This document shows, piece by piece, positions 8,775 to 18,470 of a stretch of 64,000 bases of DNA. Position 1 is the first letter of the stretch; every line of letters starts with the position of its first letter. The DNA lies in assembly GCA_002449845.1 (NCBI GenBank), contig DJXW01000019.1, positions 124,001 to 188,000 on the forward strand, read 5' to 3'. Both the position numbers and the translations under genes were made by a program. The notes under the pieces are model-generated. The model made no database searches, was not told the origin of the DNA, and saw only the letters and a list, made by a program, of their open reading frames with translations. Source of the stretch: Prevotella sp. UBA6994 (GTDB lineage Bacteria > Bacteroidota > Bacteroidia > Bacteroidales > Bacteroidaceae).

Positions 8775-8871
8775 CTCATGTCGTGCTGACCTTACCCCTG
8801 AGACGGGAAGGATGAGAGAGGCTCGCAGCTACGACCGCACAACCTAATAAAAAAAAAGCGTGTACGAGCCT
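8775..8871 (+). promoter_or_regulatory. possible structured 5' leader of the 1450-residue secreted protein
   Basis: Two consecutive potential stems precede the start codon: CTCAT/ATGAG (8775-8779 with 8812-8816) enclosing CCTTACCC/GGGAAGG (8790-8797 with 8805-8811), then AGGCTCG/CGAGCCT (8819-8825 with 8865-8871) closing an A-rich loop. No match to a known riboswitch class was recognised. Function is inference only. Confidence 0.35.
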
Positions 8872-8901
8872 ATAACGCTATTAAAAACCTAAATAACAAC
8901 A

Positions 8902-11900
8902 ATGAAGAGATTTACTCGATTTTTATTGATGCTCGTTGCTACCATGATGGCGACGACCACAAATGTTTTCGCAGCTGATCCCGACTTGGAGAATGACTAC
9001 ACGTTGGTGAAATCTGTTGCGTGGGGCGACGGTACTGACATTACCGTTAGTGACCAGTTGAGCATTACTTCCTGGGATACGGGTAACAAGAGACAACAAA
9101 CGTTGTATGCGGTTACTACTCCTGCTGATGCTGCTGGCTGGTTTGGTGTACAAGCTGTTTCTAACGGCTCTGGCAAGGGTTGGTGGAACCGTGCCGACAA
9201 GGGATTGTATTGCTATAATGCTCAGCGTTCGGCTGCTATCTATGGTGACGATCTCACTTCGGGATGGCTTGTAGTATTCACGTGTTCTGGGTCAGTGACT
9301 TCTGCGATGACCTTGACCAATGGCGATGGAAATCCTGACGGTACGTTTACCTACACTACAAGCGAAGATGGCAAGTCGTATTATTGTACCATCACCGCCG
9401 AGAGCAATGCCTACGTTGGATTCTGCGGAATCAAGAACAGTGGCTTTATCATGAACATTTCTGTATATAAGCCCAACAAGGCTGTCGTGATGTCTAAATA
9501 TACCGTGAAGTTTGTTGATACGGATGGTAATGTCATCAAGGAGCCTGTTACTTATGATGGAATTGCTGGTGCAGATGTTACTCTGAGTGCTGCTGATATG
9601 GCTAATATTACCGTGGGTGAAGATACCTACGTCTTTGAAAGCAGCAATGCCGAAGGCAGATATGTGGAAGAGGATGGCTCTACCGAAGTGACGGTCGTAT
9701 TCCATAAGGCACAAAACCTGAATTATCAGGTGAATGAGGTTGCCAATGGCACGGTGGTTCGCACAACGGAAGGCGCAAGCTTCGAGACTTCTACCGTGAA
9801 AGTTCCTTATCGCAAGTTTAATGTGCTCGATGGCGTTTTGTTCTCTAAGGACGCAACCAACAAGGAATACAACCATAGCTTTGCGTTGACACAAGAGGGA
9901 CAAGTGGTGAATCTTGACTATACGGCAACGGAAACTACCAACGTGGTTTATCTGTCGGAAGGTGAGGATATAGAGGGACTGACTGTTTGTACTTCTCCCA
10001 ACACCGCCATACGTAGCTCTAACTCTTCATCTGCCTACGCAGCTGAGAGCGATGTGAAATTCGTTACTTTGGGTCCTGGTACGTATAAGTTGACGGCTTA
10101 CATCTATGATGCCAGCAAGAATCCCGACAGCCATTGGATTTTCAAGGCTGGAGAGACACAGATTGCCGACCTCAACTGTACGACCGTGAACATTCAGGAA
10201 CTCTCATCTGAAGAGTTTACCTTGGAAGAGAATACGCCTATTTACATTGCACAAGGCGGAAGTGCTAACATGGGTATAGACCTTATCTATATCACGGGTA
10301 ATGGTGAAGTGGTGGCTGAAGAGCCTGTTGCTCCGATTGCTACATTCGACTTCAATGCTTCTGAACATGCTGTTTCTTCAAGCGAATCTTCTGAGGGAGA
10401 CATTACCGCTGATGAGGTGATCACAGAAAACAATGTGACATTGACCATATCTCCCAATACTACCAGCACTACACCTAACCGCTATTGGGGTACGGCTAAC
10501 GGTCCACAACTCCGTGTATATGGCGGTAAGTTGACTTTCGTTTCTCCAGACAAGGCAATCACGAAGATTGTGGTTAACAATGGTAAGTGGAATGCGGGCA
10601 ATACGTTTAATGGCGTTGCCGCTGCTACTGGCGAATGGGAAGGAAACTCTACCAACGTGATTCTGAACGTGGCTGGTAACACGCAAATCAATAGCATTGA
10701 AGTGACGTGGGCAGAGGTGAATGAGGAAACTACCACATACGAGGAACCTGTGGTTCCTACTATACAAGAGGTAGAGAGTATTGCTGAGTTTAATGCTTTG
10801 GAGAAGAACACTGAGGCTCAGTTGAACTTTGCCGCAGAGAAGGAAGTGCAAGTGGTATTTGTCAACAAGAATGAGGAGAAAGGTCGTGAATACGTTATCT
10901 TGCAAGACAATGAGAAGAGCCGCATCGTGCTTTACAACATGGGTGTTGCTGATGTATTGAAAGCCAACGACATGCTGACGGGTTCGCTCACGGGTAAAAA
11001 CAGTCCTTACTACGGAATGGCTGAGATGGCAAAGACCAACAATACCGATGTTTCTACCATTGTAGCGGCTGAAGGTTCTGCCGTGAAGGTTGACGTGTTG
11101 GGCAGTGTGAAGGCTGCATTCGACCCATATAAGATTCTCAAACTCTGTCAGATTCAGAACGTGGTAATAGCTACTGACGGCACACGTCGTTATGCTGTGG
11201 AGGGTGAAGACCGCATTGAGATACGCGACAACTTCTCCGTAGGCTATGAAGTTCCTGAAGACGGTACTGAGCTGAAAAGCATTACGGGTATCATCGTGCC
11301 TTACGTAAACAATGGTGATACGGTTTATCAAATCACTCCGATTAACCAAGAGTCGTTCGTGATTGCCGTTCCACAAGTTTATAAGGAGTTTGCTGCTACT
11401 GAGACATTGGTGACAACGGTTGCAAACATTCAAGCCCTTGCCGAAGAAGGATGGGTAGAAGGTGGTACGACACAAGCCAATAAGTCGGGTACCATTAACC
11501 CAGAGACCGATGAGGAAGGCAAGAAGATTGTAACGGAAGGTATCATGCTGAAGAATGGCAACGGTGCGAAGTCGTTTGCTACGTTTGTGACGGGTATCGA
11601 CTCTGTCTATGCTTACGGTTGTACGGCTGGTGGCAGTGATCGCGACTTGTTAGTAACGGCAACATCTACCGATGGCGACGTTGTTTCTGCTCGTGCCACT
11701 TCTTCTGAGTACAATTCCGTGAAAGTTGTATTGGCTTTGGACAAGACCAAGAAATACAAGGTGGAATACGCTGGTACCAATCCAGGTGAGGATAGTGGCT
11801 CTGACGTGGTATTGCATGGTGTGAGATTCGTCGTTTCCAAAGATGTGGCTCCCGCAGAATTCTCATATCGCATAGAGAGTTATACCGGCTCATTCTATGA

Positions 11901-13254
11901 AGGTGCTGAAGTGGAAGTAGAATACGATGCTATCCTTGAGGCAATCGGTGCTACCGCCGAGACATTGGCAATATATGCTGAGGCATCAGATGGAACACGC
12001 TTGAGCAGTGTGCGTGGTGAGACTGATGGATGGTATAATGCCGATGGAATGCCTGAAGCTTGGGCAAACCAACCTTATTATTACGTTCAGGATATGCCAG
12101 AGGCTCAACCATTTGGTAAGTTCTATATCGTGGGTGGTTATCCAGGTCACACTACTGAAGTTGCCGAATATACAGGCAAGCTCGTTTACGTGAATACTGA
12201 AACACAAGCCGAGGCTTACGTTTATATCACGTTGGCATACGTTGAGGCTCCGAAGGTGGAATTTGACATCGTAAGCACTGAGAAGGCTTCTGTTACTTAT
12301 ACGCCAGATGAAAGTTCTTATACCGAGAAGATAGTCACTCTTACCGATGAACAGGTGTCGGCGATTTGCACGGCATTGGGTATCTCTACATTGGATGAAG
12401 CTGAGGTTTATGGCTACAATCCATCTACCAAGGAGTTTGTTACTGCTTATGCAAGCTATGACGGTTGGCGTAATGTGGATGGCGACTTTACTGACTGGAC
12501 GGGCAATGCCGAGGCTCCTGTATGCGTGAAGTACACCAATGGAAAAGAATACTACTGCTATAATATCTTAGGTTCTCAAGGTCAATATAAAACGTATTGG
12601 GCAATTACCAAGGATGGTAAGGCTGTTCTCGTGGAAGTGACATTCTCTTACCTGCAATATACGGTAGGTTCTGAGGATTTGACTGATGGCTATCTTGCCA
12701 ATAGTTCGCAAGAATATACTATCCAGTCGGGACAGACCATTCATTTCGAGTTTACCAATCATTCAGCTAAGGCTGGTAACTACCAGAACTGGGTGCTCGT
12801 AGCTAAGCAAGAAGGAGAAGTGAAAATGGCTCTTCGTGCTGATAATTGGGAGAATGTACAATGGTCTAACGAGAACTGTGTTTCTGACTACAACTGGGAT
12901 ACCTTCATCAATGACATGGATGGTTCATTTGTTGAGATGGATGCTACTTATCAGCAAGGTGTAATCACCGTGGCTGCCATCATTACGACGGTTGAAGGCA
13001 CGGTATATCACTACAACTTTACCAAGAAGTTGGAGAATACAACGGAAGATGTAATATTCCAACTCTCTGAAGAGGCAGCTTACTTAGAGGTTTACGCAGC
13101 CGAGGTATCTGGTGAATACGTTCCAACTGGAATCAACAAGGCATTTGTTGTCAATGGCAATGATAAGGTCTTCGACTTGAATGGTCGCCGTGTAATTGAT
13201 GTCAAGAAAGGTGGTCTCTATATCATCAATGGCAAGAAGGTATTGGTGAAGTAA
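8902..13254 (+). CDS. large secreted multidomain protein of unknown function
   Basis: 1450 residues with a signal peptide (about 1-24). The body is built of beta-rich modules: an N-terminal lectin-like region (about 25-195), a MucBP/InlB-type segment (KYTVKFVDTDGNVIKEPVTYDG, about 200-275), a carbohydrate-binding-like region with GPGTYKLTAYIYD (about 385-465), a segment with FDFNASEHAV (about 477-610), an OB-fold-like region (EFNALEKN... YVILQDNEKSRIVLYN, about 630-830), and two related C-terminal modules (FYEGAEVEVEYDAILEAIGA and its partner, about 990-1250). The end VFDLNGRRVIDVKKGGLYII then GKKVLVK is a Bacteroidales C-terminal tail, like those of the CE8 proteins nearby. No catalytic motif was recognised; surface adhesin or glycan binding is a guess from context beside pectin esterases. 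Confidence 0.8.
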   Translation: MKRFTRFLLMLVATMMATTTNVFAADPDLENDYTLVKSVAWGDGTDITVSDQLSITSWDTGNKRQQTLYAVTTPADAAGWFGVQAVSNGSGKGWWNRADKGLYCYNAQRSAAIYGDDLTSGWLVVFTCSGSVTSAMTLTNGDGNPDGTFTYTTSEDGKSYYCTITAESNAYVGFCGIKNSGFIMNISVYKPNKAVVMSKYTVKFVDTDGNVIKEPVTYDGIAGADVTLSAADMANITVGEDTYVFESSNAEGRYVEEDGSTEVTVVFHKAQNLNYQVNEVANGTVVRTTEGASFETSTVKVPYRKFNVLDGVLFSKDATNKEYNHSFALTQEGQVVNLDYTATETTNVVYLSEGEDIEGLTVCTSPNTAIRSSNSSSAYAAESDVKFVTLGPGTYKLTAYIYDASKNPDSHWIFKAGETQIADLNCTTVNIQELSSEEFTLEENTPIYIAQGGSANMGIDLIYITGNGEVVAEEPVAPIATFDFNASEHAVSSSESSEGDITADEVITENNVTLTISPNTTSTTPNRYWGTANGPQLRVYGGKLTFVSPDKAITKIVVNNGKWNAGNTFNGVAAATGEWEGNSTNVILNVAGNTQINSIEVTWAEVNEETTTYEEPVVPTIQEVESIAEFNALEKNTEAQLNFAAEKEVQVVFVNKNEEKGREYVILQDNEKSRIVLYNMGVADVLKANDMLTGSLTGKNSPYYGMAEMAKTNNTDVSTIVAAEGSAVKVDVLGSVKAAFDPYKILKLCQIQNVVIATDGTRRYAVEGEDRIEIRDNFSVGYEVPEDGTELKSITGIIVPYVNNGDTVYQITPINQESFVIAVPQVYKEFAATETLVTTVANIQALAEEGWVEGGTTQANKSGTINPETDEEGKKIVTEGIMLKNGNGAKSFATFVTGIDSVYAYGCTAGGSDRDLLVTATSTDGDVVSARATSSEYNSVKVVLALDKTKKYKVEYAGTNPGEDSGSDVVLHGVRFVVSKDVAPAEFSYRIESYTGSFYEGAEVEVEYDAILEAIGATAETLAIYAEASDGTRLSSVRGETDGWYNADGMPEAWANQPYYYVQDMPEAQPFGKFYIVGGYPGHTTEVAEYTGKLVYVNTETQAEAYVYITLAYVEAPKVEFDIVSTEKASVTYTPDESSYTEKIVTLTDEQVSAICTALGISTLDEAEVYGYNPSTKEFVTAYASYDGWRNVDGDFTDWTGNAEAPVCVKYTNGKEYYCYNILGSQGQYKTYWAITKDGKAVLVEVTFSYLQYTVGSEDLTDGYLANSSQEYTIQSGQTIHFEFTNHSAKAGNYQNWVLVAKQEGEVKMALRADNWENVQWSNENCVSDYNWDTFINDMDGSFVEMDATYQQGVITVAAIITTVEGTVYHYNFTKKLENTTEDVIFQLSEEAAYLEVYAAEVSGEYVPTGINKAFVVNGNDKVFDLNGRRVIDVKKGGLYIINGKKVLVK

Positions 13255-13280
13255 TTCATTGATATCGTTTCATCAATCAA

Positions 13281-13318
13281 GTCCATAGTTGAAATAAAAA
13301 ACAACTATGGACTTTTTC
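13281..13318 (+). terminator. terminator of the 1450-residue protein gene
   Basis: Perfect 11-bp stem GTCCATAGTTG/CAACTATGGAC (13281-13291 with 13302-13312) followed by TTTTTC. Confidence 0.92.
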
Positions 13319-13351
13319 TTGTTATGGGGAGAGTGATATTTCAGAAGTCAT

Positions 13352-13387
13352 GAAAAAAGACCGCATCCCATCAAGAGATGCGGTCTT
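13352..13387 (-). terminator. terminator of the CE8 pectinesterase gene
   Basis: Stem GACCGCATC/GATGCGGTC (13359-13367 with 13377-13385); on the minus strand it is followed by TTTTTTC. Confidence 0.92.
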
Positions 13388-13433
13388 CCACTAAAAAATT
13401 AAAAAATATTGAATCACTTGTACTAACTAACTT

Positions 13434-16400
13434 CTATCTAATCACTTTCACTACCTTTCCATTGGTTTGCTTGATGATGTTGATTCCATGTTGCATGGTG
13501 TTTGTCTTGCGACCGTCTGCGGTGTAGATAGACTCAACTTCATTATCGGTTGTTTGGAATGTAGTGATGGCATCAATTACTGTTGGGATGGCTTTCTCGC
13601 TCAATCCACCTTGTTCGTTGGCTGCTTGGATGGTGTAGTTGGCACCTTCCTCATATTCAAATTCACAATCAGTAGTGAAACCAACCACCTTACCATCTTT
13701 CACGATGACATAACAGATAGAGTAGGGCACAGGTTCCCAAACCATCTTGTTGTCAGTAATTGATACTACCGGAGCATCGCAAGCCTCACAGAGTAATTCG
13801 GGTTGCCAGTTGTCATCACCACCCATCACATTCTTGATGGTGTATTGAGCTGCTTCCTCTGGTGTGAGGTAATTCTTTGCCTTACCATAAATCTTTTCAC
13901 CGTTTTCAGTTCTGTAGTAAGTGTCACGACGTTGTGAGAGGTCAACGGGGTTACCATTAGCATCCACCGTGTTATAGTCTGCCCATAATGCGGGTAGTCC
14001 GCCCATCGTCTCATACCATCCAGCTGCTGGGATGTTGATGAAAGTCTGCGTATTGATGAACACCGTCTTGGGTGAGTTGTGCCAAGGACGACCCAACCAA
14101 ATGTCTGTTACGTTCATACCAGGCAATGGGCGAATGACATTGTTCATGAATACATATCCCCATTTCACGTCAGCAGCATGACTGGGAGCCACGATAAAAC
14201 CACCCGATGGACGGTTGATTTCGAGCGTATCACCATCAAGATATACGTTACCAGAATTGTAGATGAAATCTACTGCTCCTTCAATCTTTGAATGACGAAT
14301 GAAATGGCGGTTGTTGGATGTAGATGTGGTAATCCAAGTGTCTTGGTAAGAGAGCAGAGCTACCTTGTTCATGGCAATACGGTCTCCGCCAGTGTTGAGA
14401 GCCAATGCTTGTGGACCAGCTTGTTTCTCGTGTCCCCAAATATTTTCCATCGTGAGATTCTCGATGAATACGTTGTCGGAGTTAACAACTACCGTTGCGC
14501 CTACGCTCACGTGTACGGCATTGTCGCCACCGCTGAGTCGGTCGTCCTTAATGATAACCTTGTCGCGGTCTTGTCCGATGAGGTTGATGTATGGCTTATT
14601 CTTAGGAATATCTACATGCTCTTTGTATTCTCCGTTCTTGATGAAGATGAGCCAAGAAGTAGCACGTCCAGCAGGAGCTGCGTCGATAGCAGCTTGTACA
14701 GAGGTATAGTCGCCTGTTCCATCAGCAGCCACTACTGCGTCGTAAATCTTTGCAGAAGGTTGCTTGCGTTCCATCGTGGTAAACTGGATGGTTGTGGCAG
14801 CCACTTTGTTTCCGCTACGACTGAGCAATACGCCTTCGGGCATGGTGAAAGTATAATCAGTAGCATATTTCAAACCTGCATACTTGAAGATAGCTGTCTT
14901 TCCGCTGATGATAGGAGCAATCTCCTCGCCATCGAGCGTGGCAGTTCCTTCTCCAGCCTTCACTTTCTTATCGAATGTCAAGATGATAGAACCGTTGGCA
15001 CTCACGCCTGTAGCTCCATTTTCTGGGTTGGTTGAAACGAGAACAGCTTGCTCGTCAGCCAATGCACCAGCATCAGCAGTGATAAACACGTCACTAATGG
15101 CAAGTCCGTCATAATCGGTGGCATTACCAACCAAGTCGCTCTCACGGTCGGGCATCCAACGAATATACACACGCTCTTGCTCGTCAGCATCTTGTGGCAA
15201 GGCGATGTCTTCCAAGTCAAACCATCCTGCACCTGTAATGTTGAATGTAGCCACGGTAGTATAATTTTCTCCGTCGATAGAGTATTGCATGTTGTTCACG
15301 CTATAGGTGTTGTAGCTGCATCCCAACGAACTTGTCACCTTGATGTTCTTATATCCCTTGGTAGAGAATGAAGCCTCAAAGTAATATTCTTGTGTGCGAG
15401 GTTTCCAAATACGAGCAGCCCAACGTCCATTCTCTGCTCCGTTGCCGATGCCTCTTGTCAACCACGATGTCGTTGCACCTTCTGCGTTATGGAGAGAGAG
15501 TAAACCTGCATTCTCGGAATCACTCTTATAGTCGGCAGCACGTTCTTGGTTAGGAGCATCGTAATAGAAATCCCAGCCTACGATATAGTCGGCAGCCGAG
15601 AAATTAGCTGTTACTTCTTGGTTACTATCCATTCTGATGGTACGTTCAGCATCGGTGCTCTCATCTTCCCATCCAATGAACGTGAGAACCTTATTAGATA
15701 AGGCTGTCAACTTCACGTCTGTGCCTTCTTCATACATACGCTTGCCGTCAATCATCGTTCCTTCTGGAGAAATCTGTACGAGGTTGTCACGTGCACTTTC
15801 TGTTACGTTGACGTTGAGCGCATAAGTATTATTCTTAGAGAACTTGGCAACCAGTTCGGTATCATCAGTGATGTTGAAGGTATATGGATTCTCGGTAGAT
15901 ACTTCATTACCTTCTCCGTCAGTCCATGCGGTGAAGTGATAACCAAAGTTTTCTGCAACAGATACAGTTACCTCATCGCCTTCGTCATACACGTCGCTAT
16001 TAGGCGTGATGGTCAGTTTTGCAGCCTCTTTGTTTTCTAACGACACGATGAGCTTGCATTGCTTAGCGTCTTGCGTAGTACCATTGACGATACCCTCGAT
16101 GATGATGTCTGAGAAACCTACTTGTTTGGTATTGCCCAAATTGTAGAGGTTAAGACGCAATCCGCAGAGTCCGTCGCTTGCCTTTGCATCCATGATTTCC
16201 TCAGAAAATTCCGTAACGTTAGGAGTGGCATTGTTACGTGCGGGTTTGATTTCAGTGGCAATTCCTGTGATAGTCTGGTCACTGTTCACCCATGCCACGT
16301 CAACCTTACCACCGTCTGTACCGAAACGAGTAGTCTTGAAAGATACAGCTGTAGGAGTAAATGTCAATCCTGCTTTTGGAATCAAATAAAAGCAGATGGT

Positions 16401-18371
16401 ATTGCCATCATTGGCAGAGCCTTCATTGGCGGTAATCGGTTGATAGCGTGTCTGTCCGCTATTCACATCCTTGAGGATAAGACCATCTCCATGTTCCGTG
16501 TAGTTGGTCTTAAACCATCCCTCTGTGCCTTCGCTATAAGTACCCACTTGTCCTTCTACGCCTTGGTTGAATTGGAACGTGATGGTAGCAGGTTGGTTGT
16601 TGACGGTTTCAGCTACGAATTTCTCCTTGGCAATAAACGTAATGTTGTTCACGTTAGCTGTCGTTCCGTTTCCGCCTATCGAGTTGAAGGTGATAGTCAT
16701 GGTATATTTGCCTTGCACCATTTCCTTTGTACGCAATGAGTAGCTTCTTGAATTTGCATCCCAGTTTCCGTTGTTCTCTATATCCACGTTTTGGTTACAT
16801 ACCTCATTTCCTTCTGCATCAGTGATGTTAAAGTTAAGGGATACGTTGTCTTGTTGTGTACCTGCCGTGAAGTTGATGTCATAATATGCGGCATTCAAAC
16901 GGTTATCCAATTTATAGATGGCCGTTTCTCCGTTCATCATGAAATCTATGTGATGGTCGGAAGCGAAGTTGGCACGACTGCCTTTCAGTTCGCCATTCTC
17001 CATTACCCACGGATTCTCTTCATTTGTAGGAATTACATTTACGATTTCAGCCTCAGAGAAGTTGGCTGTGATTTCCATACTCTCTTGGATGGTTGTGGTA
17101 TATGGGTTTTCCGTAGAAAGTACGTTTCCTTCTGCGTCAGTCCAATTAGCAAACTCAAAGCCGCGAGCAGGAGTTGCGGTGAATGTCATTTCCGTACCTG
17201 GAACCACCACGCTGTTACTTGGTTCTGTGGTCACTCTACCAGCGTTGCCAGGCAGGATGTTTGTAGTTATGAGAGCGAGGTCACCCACTTCAATTTCGTT
17301 GAATACGATGTTGTTTACGTTAGAGGTATATCCACCGCCACTCAAGAAGTTGATGACAAAAGTCTTCTCTCCTTCAGCCATTTGGTTGGTTGTCACTTTG
17401 TAAGTGGTAAAGGCTTGCCATCCGTTGTTTGCTACGCTGATGGTCTTGTCGAGTTCCACGTTACCTGTTACGTCGTCGGTAATCACAAGACGCAAAGTGT
17501 TGCCTGCATTAGCAGTTGCAGCACCGAGTGAAATTTCATAGATAGCACCGTCTTTCGTGTTATTGAGGGCGAATGTAGCCGTACCAGAGTTATGGAAAGA
17601 GTCGAATTGTGGGTCTTCCACGCCCTCTGTCTTCACTACGCCGTTGACGAGTGTAGCCTTTTGCAGGTCGAGTGGGTCTTCGTTTGGCAATTGAATGGCA
17701 TTGGGATTGGCTACGTATTCGTCGCCATTAATGGTGATGTAGTCTAAGTTCCAATTAGAAGAGAATCCATTGCCATAAATCAGTCTGACGATGACCTCTT
17801 GGGCGTTAGCTACGGGAATGTTGAGCGTTCCGTCGTTATAAGTCCACCATGTGCCAGCCGACTTATACTCACCGCATTTTTTCCATGTGTTACCTCCGTC
17901 TATGCTATATACAGCTTGCATGGTAGCCTCAGCATTGCCGCCGTATGCGCAAGCTAAGCTCAGAGCGATGTTTTTGTAACCCTTGGCAGGAAAACGCAAT
18001 TCATAGTAATTGTTGTGCTGAGAACCATCGGTGAAATCGGTGATATTGTTGGCTTCCGTGTCATTCACCACACGAAATACATGATTGTTCCATCCAGAGC
18101 AGAGTTGCCAGTAACGACTGGTTTTTCCTGTGATTGTATAACTTGAAGCCAAGCCAATGGCTTCATTAGCGATGATGATGGGTGCGCCAGCGTTAAACCA
18201 CTGTGCTCCTACTTCCGCCCAAGGCGATTCATTAGGTGTGTAAACATTCTCGCTCACGTCGTAGCCCGTCTCGAATGTCCACGTTGCCAACTGTACGGGG
18301 TCTGCGCTCATTGGCAGTACTCCCAGGAAAAGAGTCAGCAAACTTAGTAGCTGTAATTTTAAGTTTTTCAT
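13434..18371 (-). CDS. secreted multidomain pectinesterase (CE8)
   Basis: 1645 residues, signal peptide 1-23. Removes methyl esters from pectin. The catalytic beta-helix occupies about residues 1200-1525 and shows the family motifs: GTGDYTSVQAAIDA, NGEYKEHV, GPQALAL (QALAL), SYQDTW near 1345, VDFIYNSG with the catalytic Asp, and LGRPW near 1427. Before it come carbohydrate-binding-like beta modules, three InlB-type repeats (WTDAEGN... ENPYT... ITANFS, about 380-440, 800-860 and 870-930), and an Ig-like Big_5 module (STNPENGATGVSANGSIILTFDKKV) next to the catalytic domain. The C-terminal IYTADGRKTNTMQHGINII is a short sorting-type tail. A CE12 esterase gene lies directly upstream on the same strand with only about 100 bases between, so they probably form an operon. 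Confidence 0.9.
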   Translation of the reverse strand: MKNLKLQLLSLLTLFLGVLPMSADPVQLATWTFETGYDVSENVYTPNESPWAEVGAQWFNAGAPIIIANEAIGLASSYTITGKTSRYWQLCSGWNNHVFRVVNDTEANNITDFTDGSQHNNYYELRFPAKGYKNIALSLACAYGGNAEATMQAVYSIDGGNTWKKCGEYKSAGTWWTYNDGTLNIPVANAQEVIVRLIYGNGFSSNWNLDYITINGDEYVANPNAIQLPNEDPLDLQKATLVNGVVKTEGVEDPQFDSFHNSGTATFALNNTKDGAIYEISLGAATANAGNTLRLVITDDVTGNVELDKTISVANNGWQAFTTYKVTTNQMAEGEKTFVINFLSGGGYTSNVNNIVFNEIEVGDLALITTNILPGNAGRVTTEPSNSVVVPGTEMTFTATPARGFEFANWTDAEGNVLSTENPYTTTIQESMEITANFSEAEIVNVIPTNEENPWVMENGELKGSRANFASDHHIDFMMNGETAIYKLDNRLNAAYYDINFTAGTQQDNVSLNFNITDAEGNEVCNQNVDIENNGNWDANSRSYSLRTKEMVQGKYTMTITFNSIGGNGTTANVNNITFIAKEKFVAETVNNQPATITFQFNQGVEGQVGTYSEGTEGWFKTNYTEHGDGLILKDVNSGQTRYQPITANEGSANDGNTICFYLIPKAGLTFTPTAVSFKTTRFGTDGGKVDVAWVNSDQTITGIATEIKPARNNATPNVTEFSEEIMDAKASDGLCGLRLNLYNLGNTKQVGFSDIIIEGIVNGTTQDAKQCKLIVSLENKEAAKLTITPNSDVYDEGDEVTVSVAENFGYHFTAWTDGEGNEVSTENPYTFNITDDTELVAKFSKNNTYALNVNVTESARDNLVQISPEGTMIDGKRMYEEGTDVKLTALSNKVLTFIGWEDESTDAERTIRMDSNQEVTANFSAADYIVGWDFYYDAPNQERAADYKSDSENAGLLSLHNAEGATTSWLTRGIGNGAENGRWAARIWKPRTQEYYFEASFSTKGYKNIKVTSSLGCSYNTYSVNNMQYSIDGENYTTVATFNITGAGWFDLEDIALPQDADEQERVYIRWMPDRESDLVGNATDYDGLAISDVFITADAGALADEQAVLVSTNPENGATGVSANGSIILTFDKKVKAGEGTATLDGEEIAPIISGKTAIFKYAGLKYATDYTFTMPEGVLLSRSGNKVAATTIQFTTMERKQPSAKIYDAVVAADGTGDYTSVQAAIDAAPAGRATSWLIFIKNGEYKEHVDIPKNKPYINLIGQDRDKVIIKDDRLSGGDNAVHVSVGATVVVNSDNVFIENLTMENIWGHEKQAGPQALALNTGGDRIAMNKVALLSYQDTWITTSTSNNRHFIRHSKIEGAVDFIYNSGNVYLDGDTLEINRPSGGFIVAPSHAADVKWGYVFMNNVIRPLPGMNVTDIWLGRPWHNSPKTVFINTQTFINIPAAGWYETMGGLPALWADYNTVDANGNPVDLSQRRDTYYRTENGEKIYGKAKNYLTPEEAAQYTIKNVMGGDDNWQPELLCEACDAPVVSITDNKMVWEPVPYSICYVIVKDGKVVGFTTDCEFEYEEGANYTIQAANEQGGLSEKAIPTVIDAITTFQTTDNEVESIYTADGRKTNTMQHGINIIKQTNGKVVKVIR

Positions 18372-18413
18372 TTTTTTATTGTTTTTGATTAATAATTGGT
18401 TTTGTTTTGTTAT

Positions 18414-18464
18414 CGGAGAACTCAGAGAACTCGGAGAACTCGGAGAACTCGGAGAACTCAGAGC
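18414..18464. repeat. 9-bp tandem repeat (CGGAGAACT, five units)
   Basis: Five units of CGGAGAACT or CAGAGAACT at 18414-18458 and a sixth partial, in the gap between the CE12 and CE8 genes. Confidence 0.9.
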
Positions 18465-18470
18465 TTTTAA

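Noticed and set aside
8790..8811. TPP riboswitch because of the CTGAGA word
   Set aside because: The other conserved THI-box parts are missing and the downstream gene has no link to thiamine.
16791..17531. Long open frame on the plus strand inside the CE8 gene
   Set aside because: Antisense shadow of a well-supported 1645-residue gene; translation has no domain pattern or signal.
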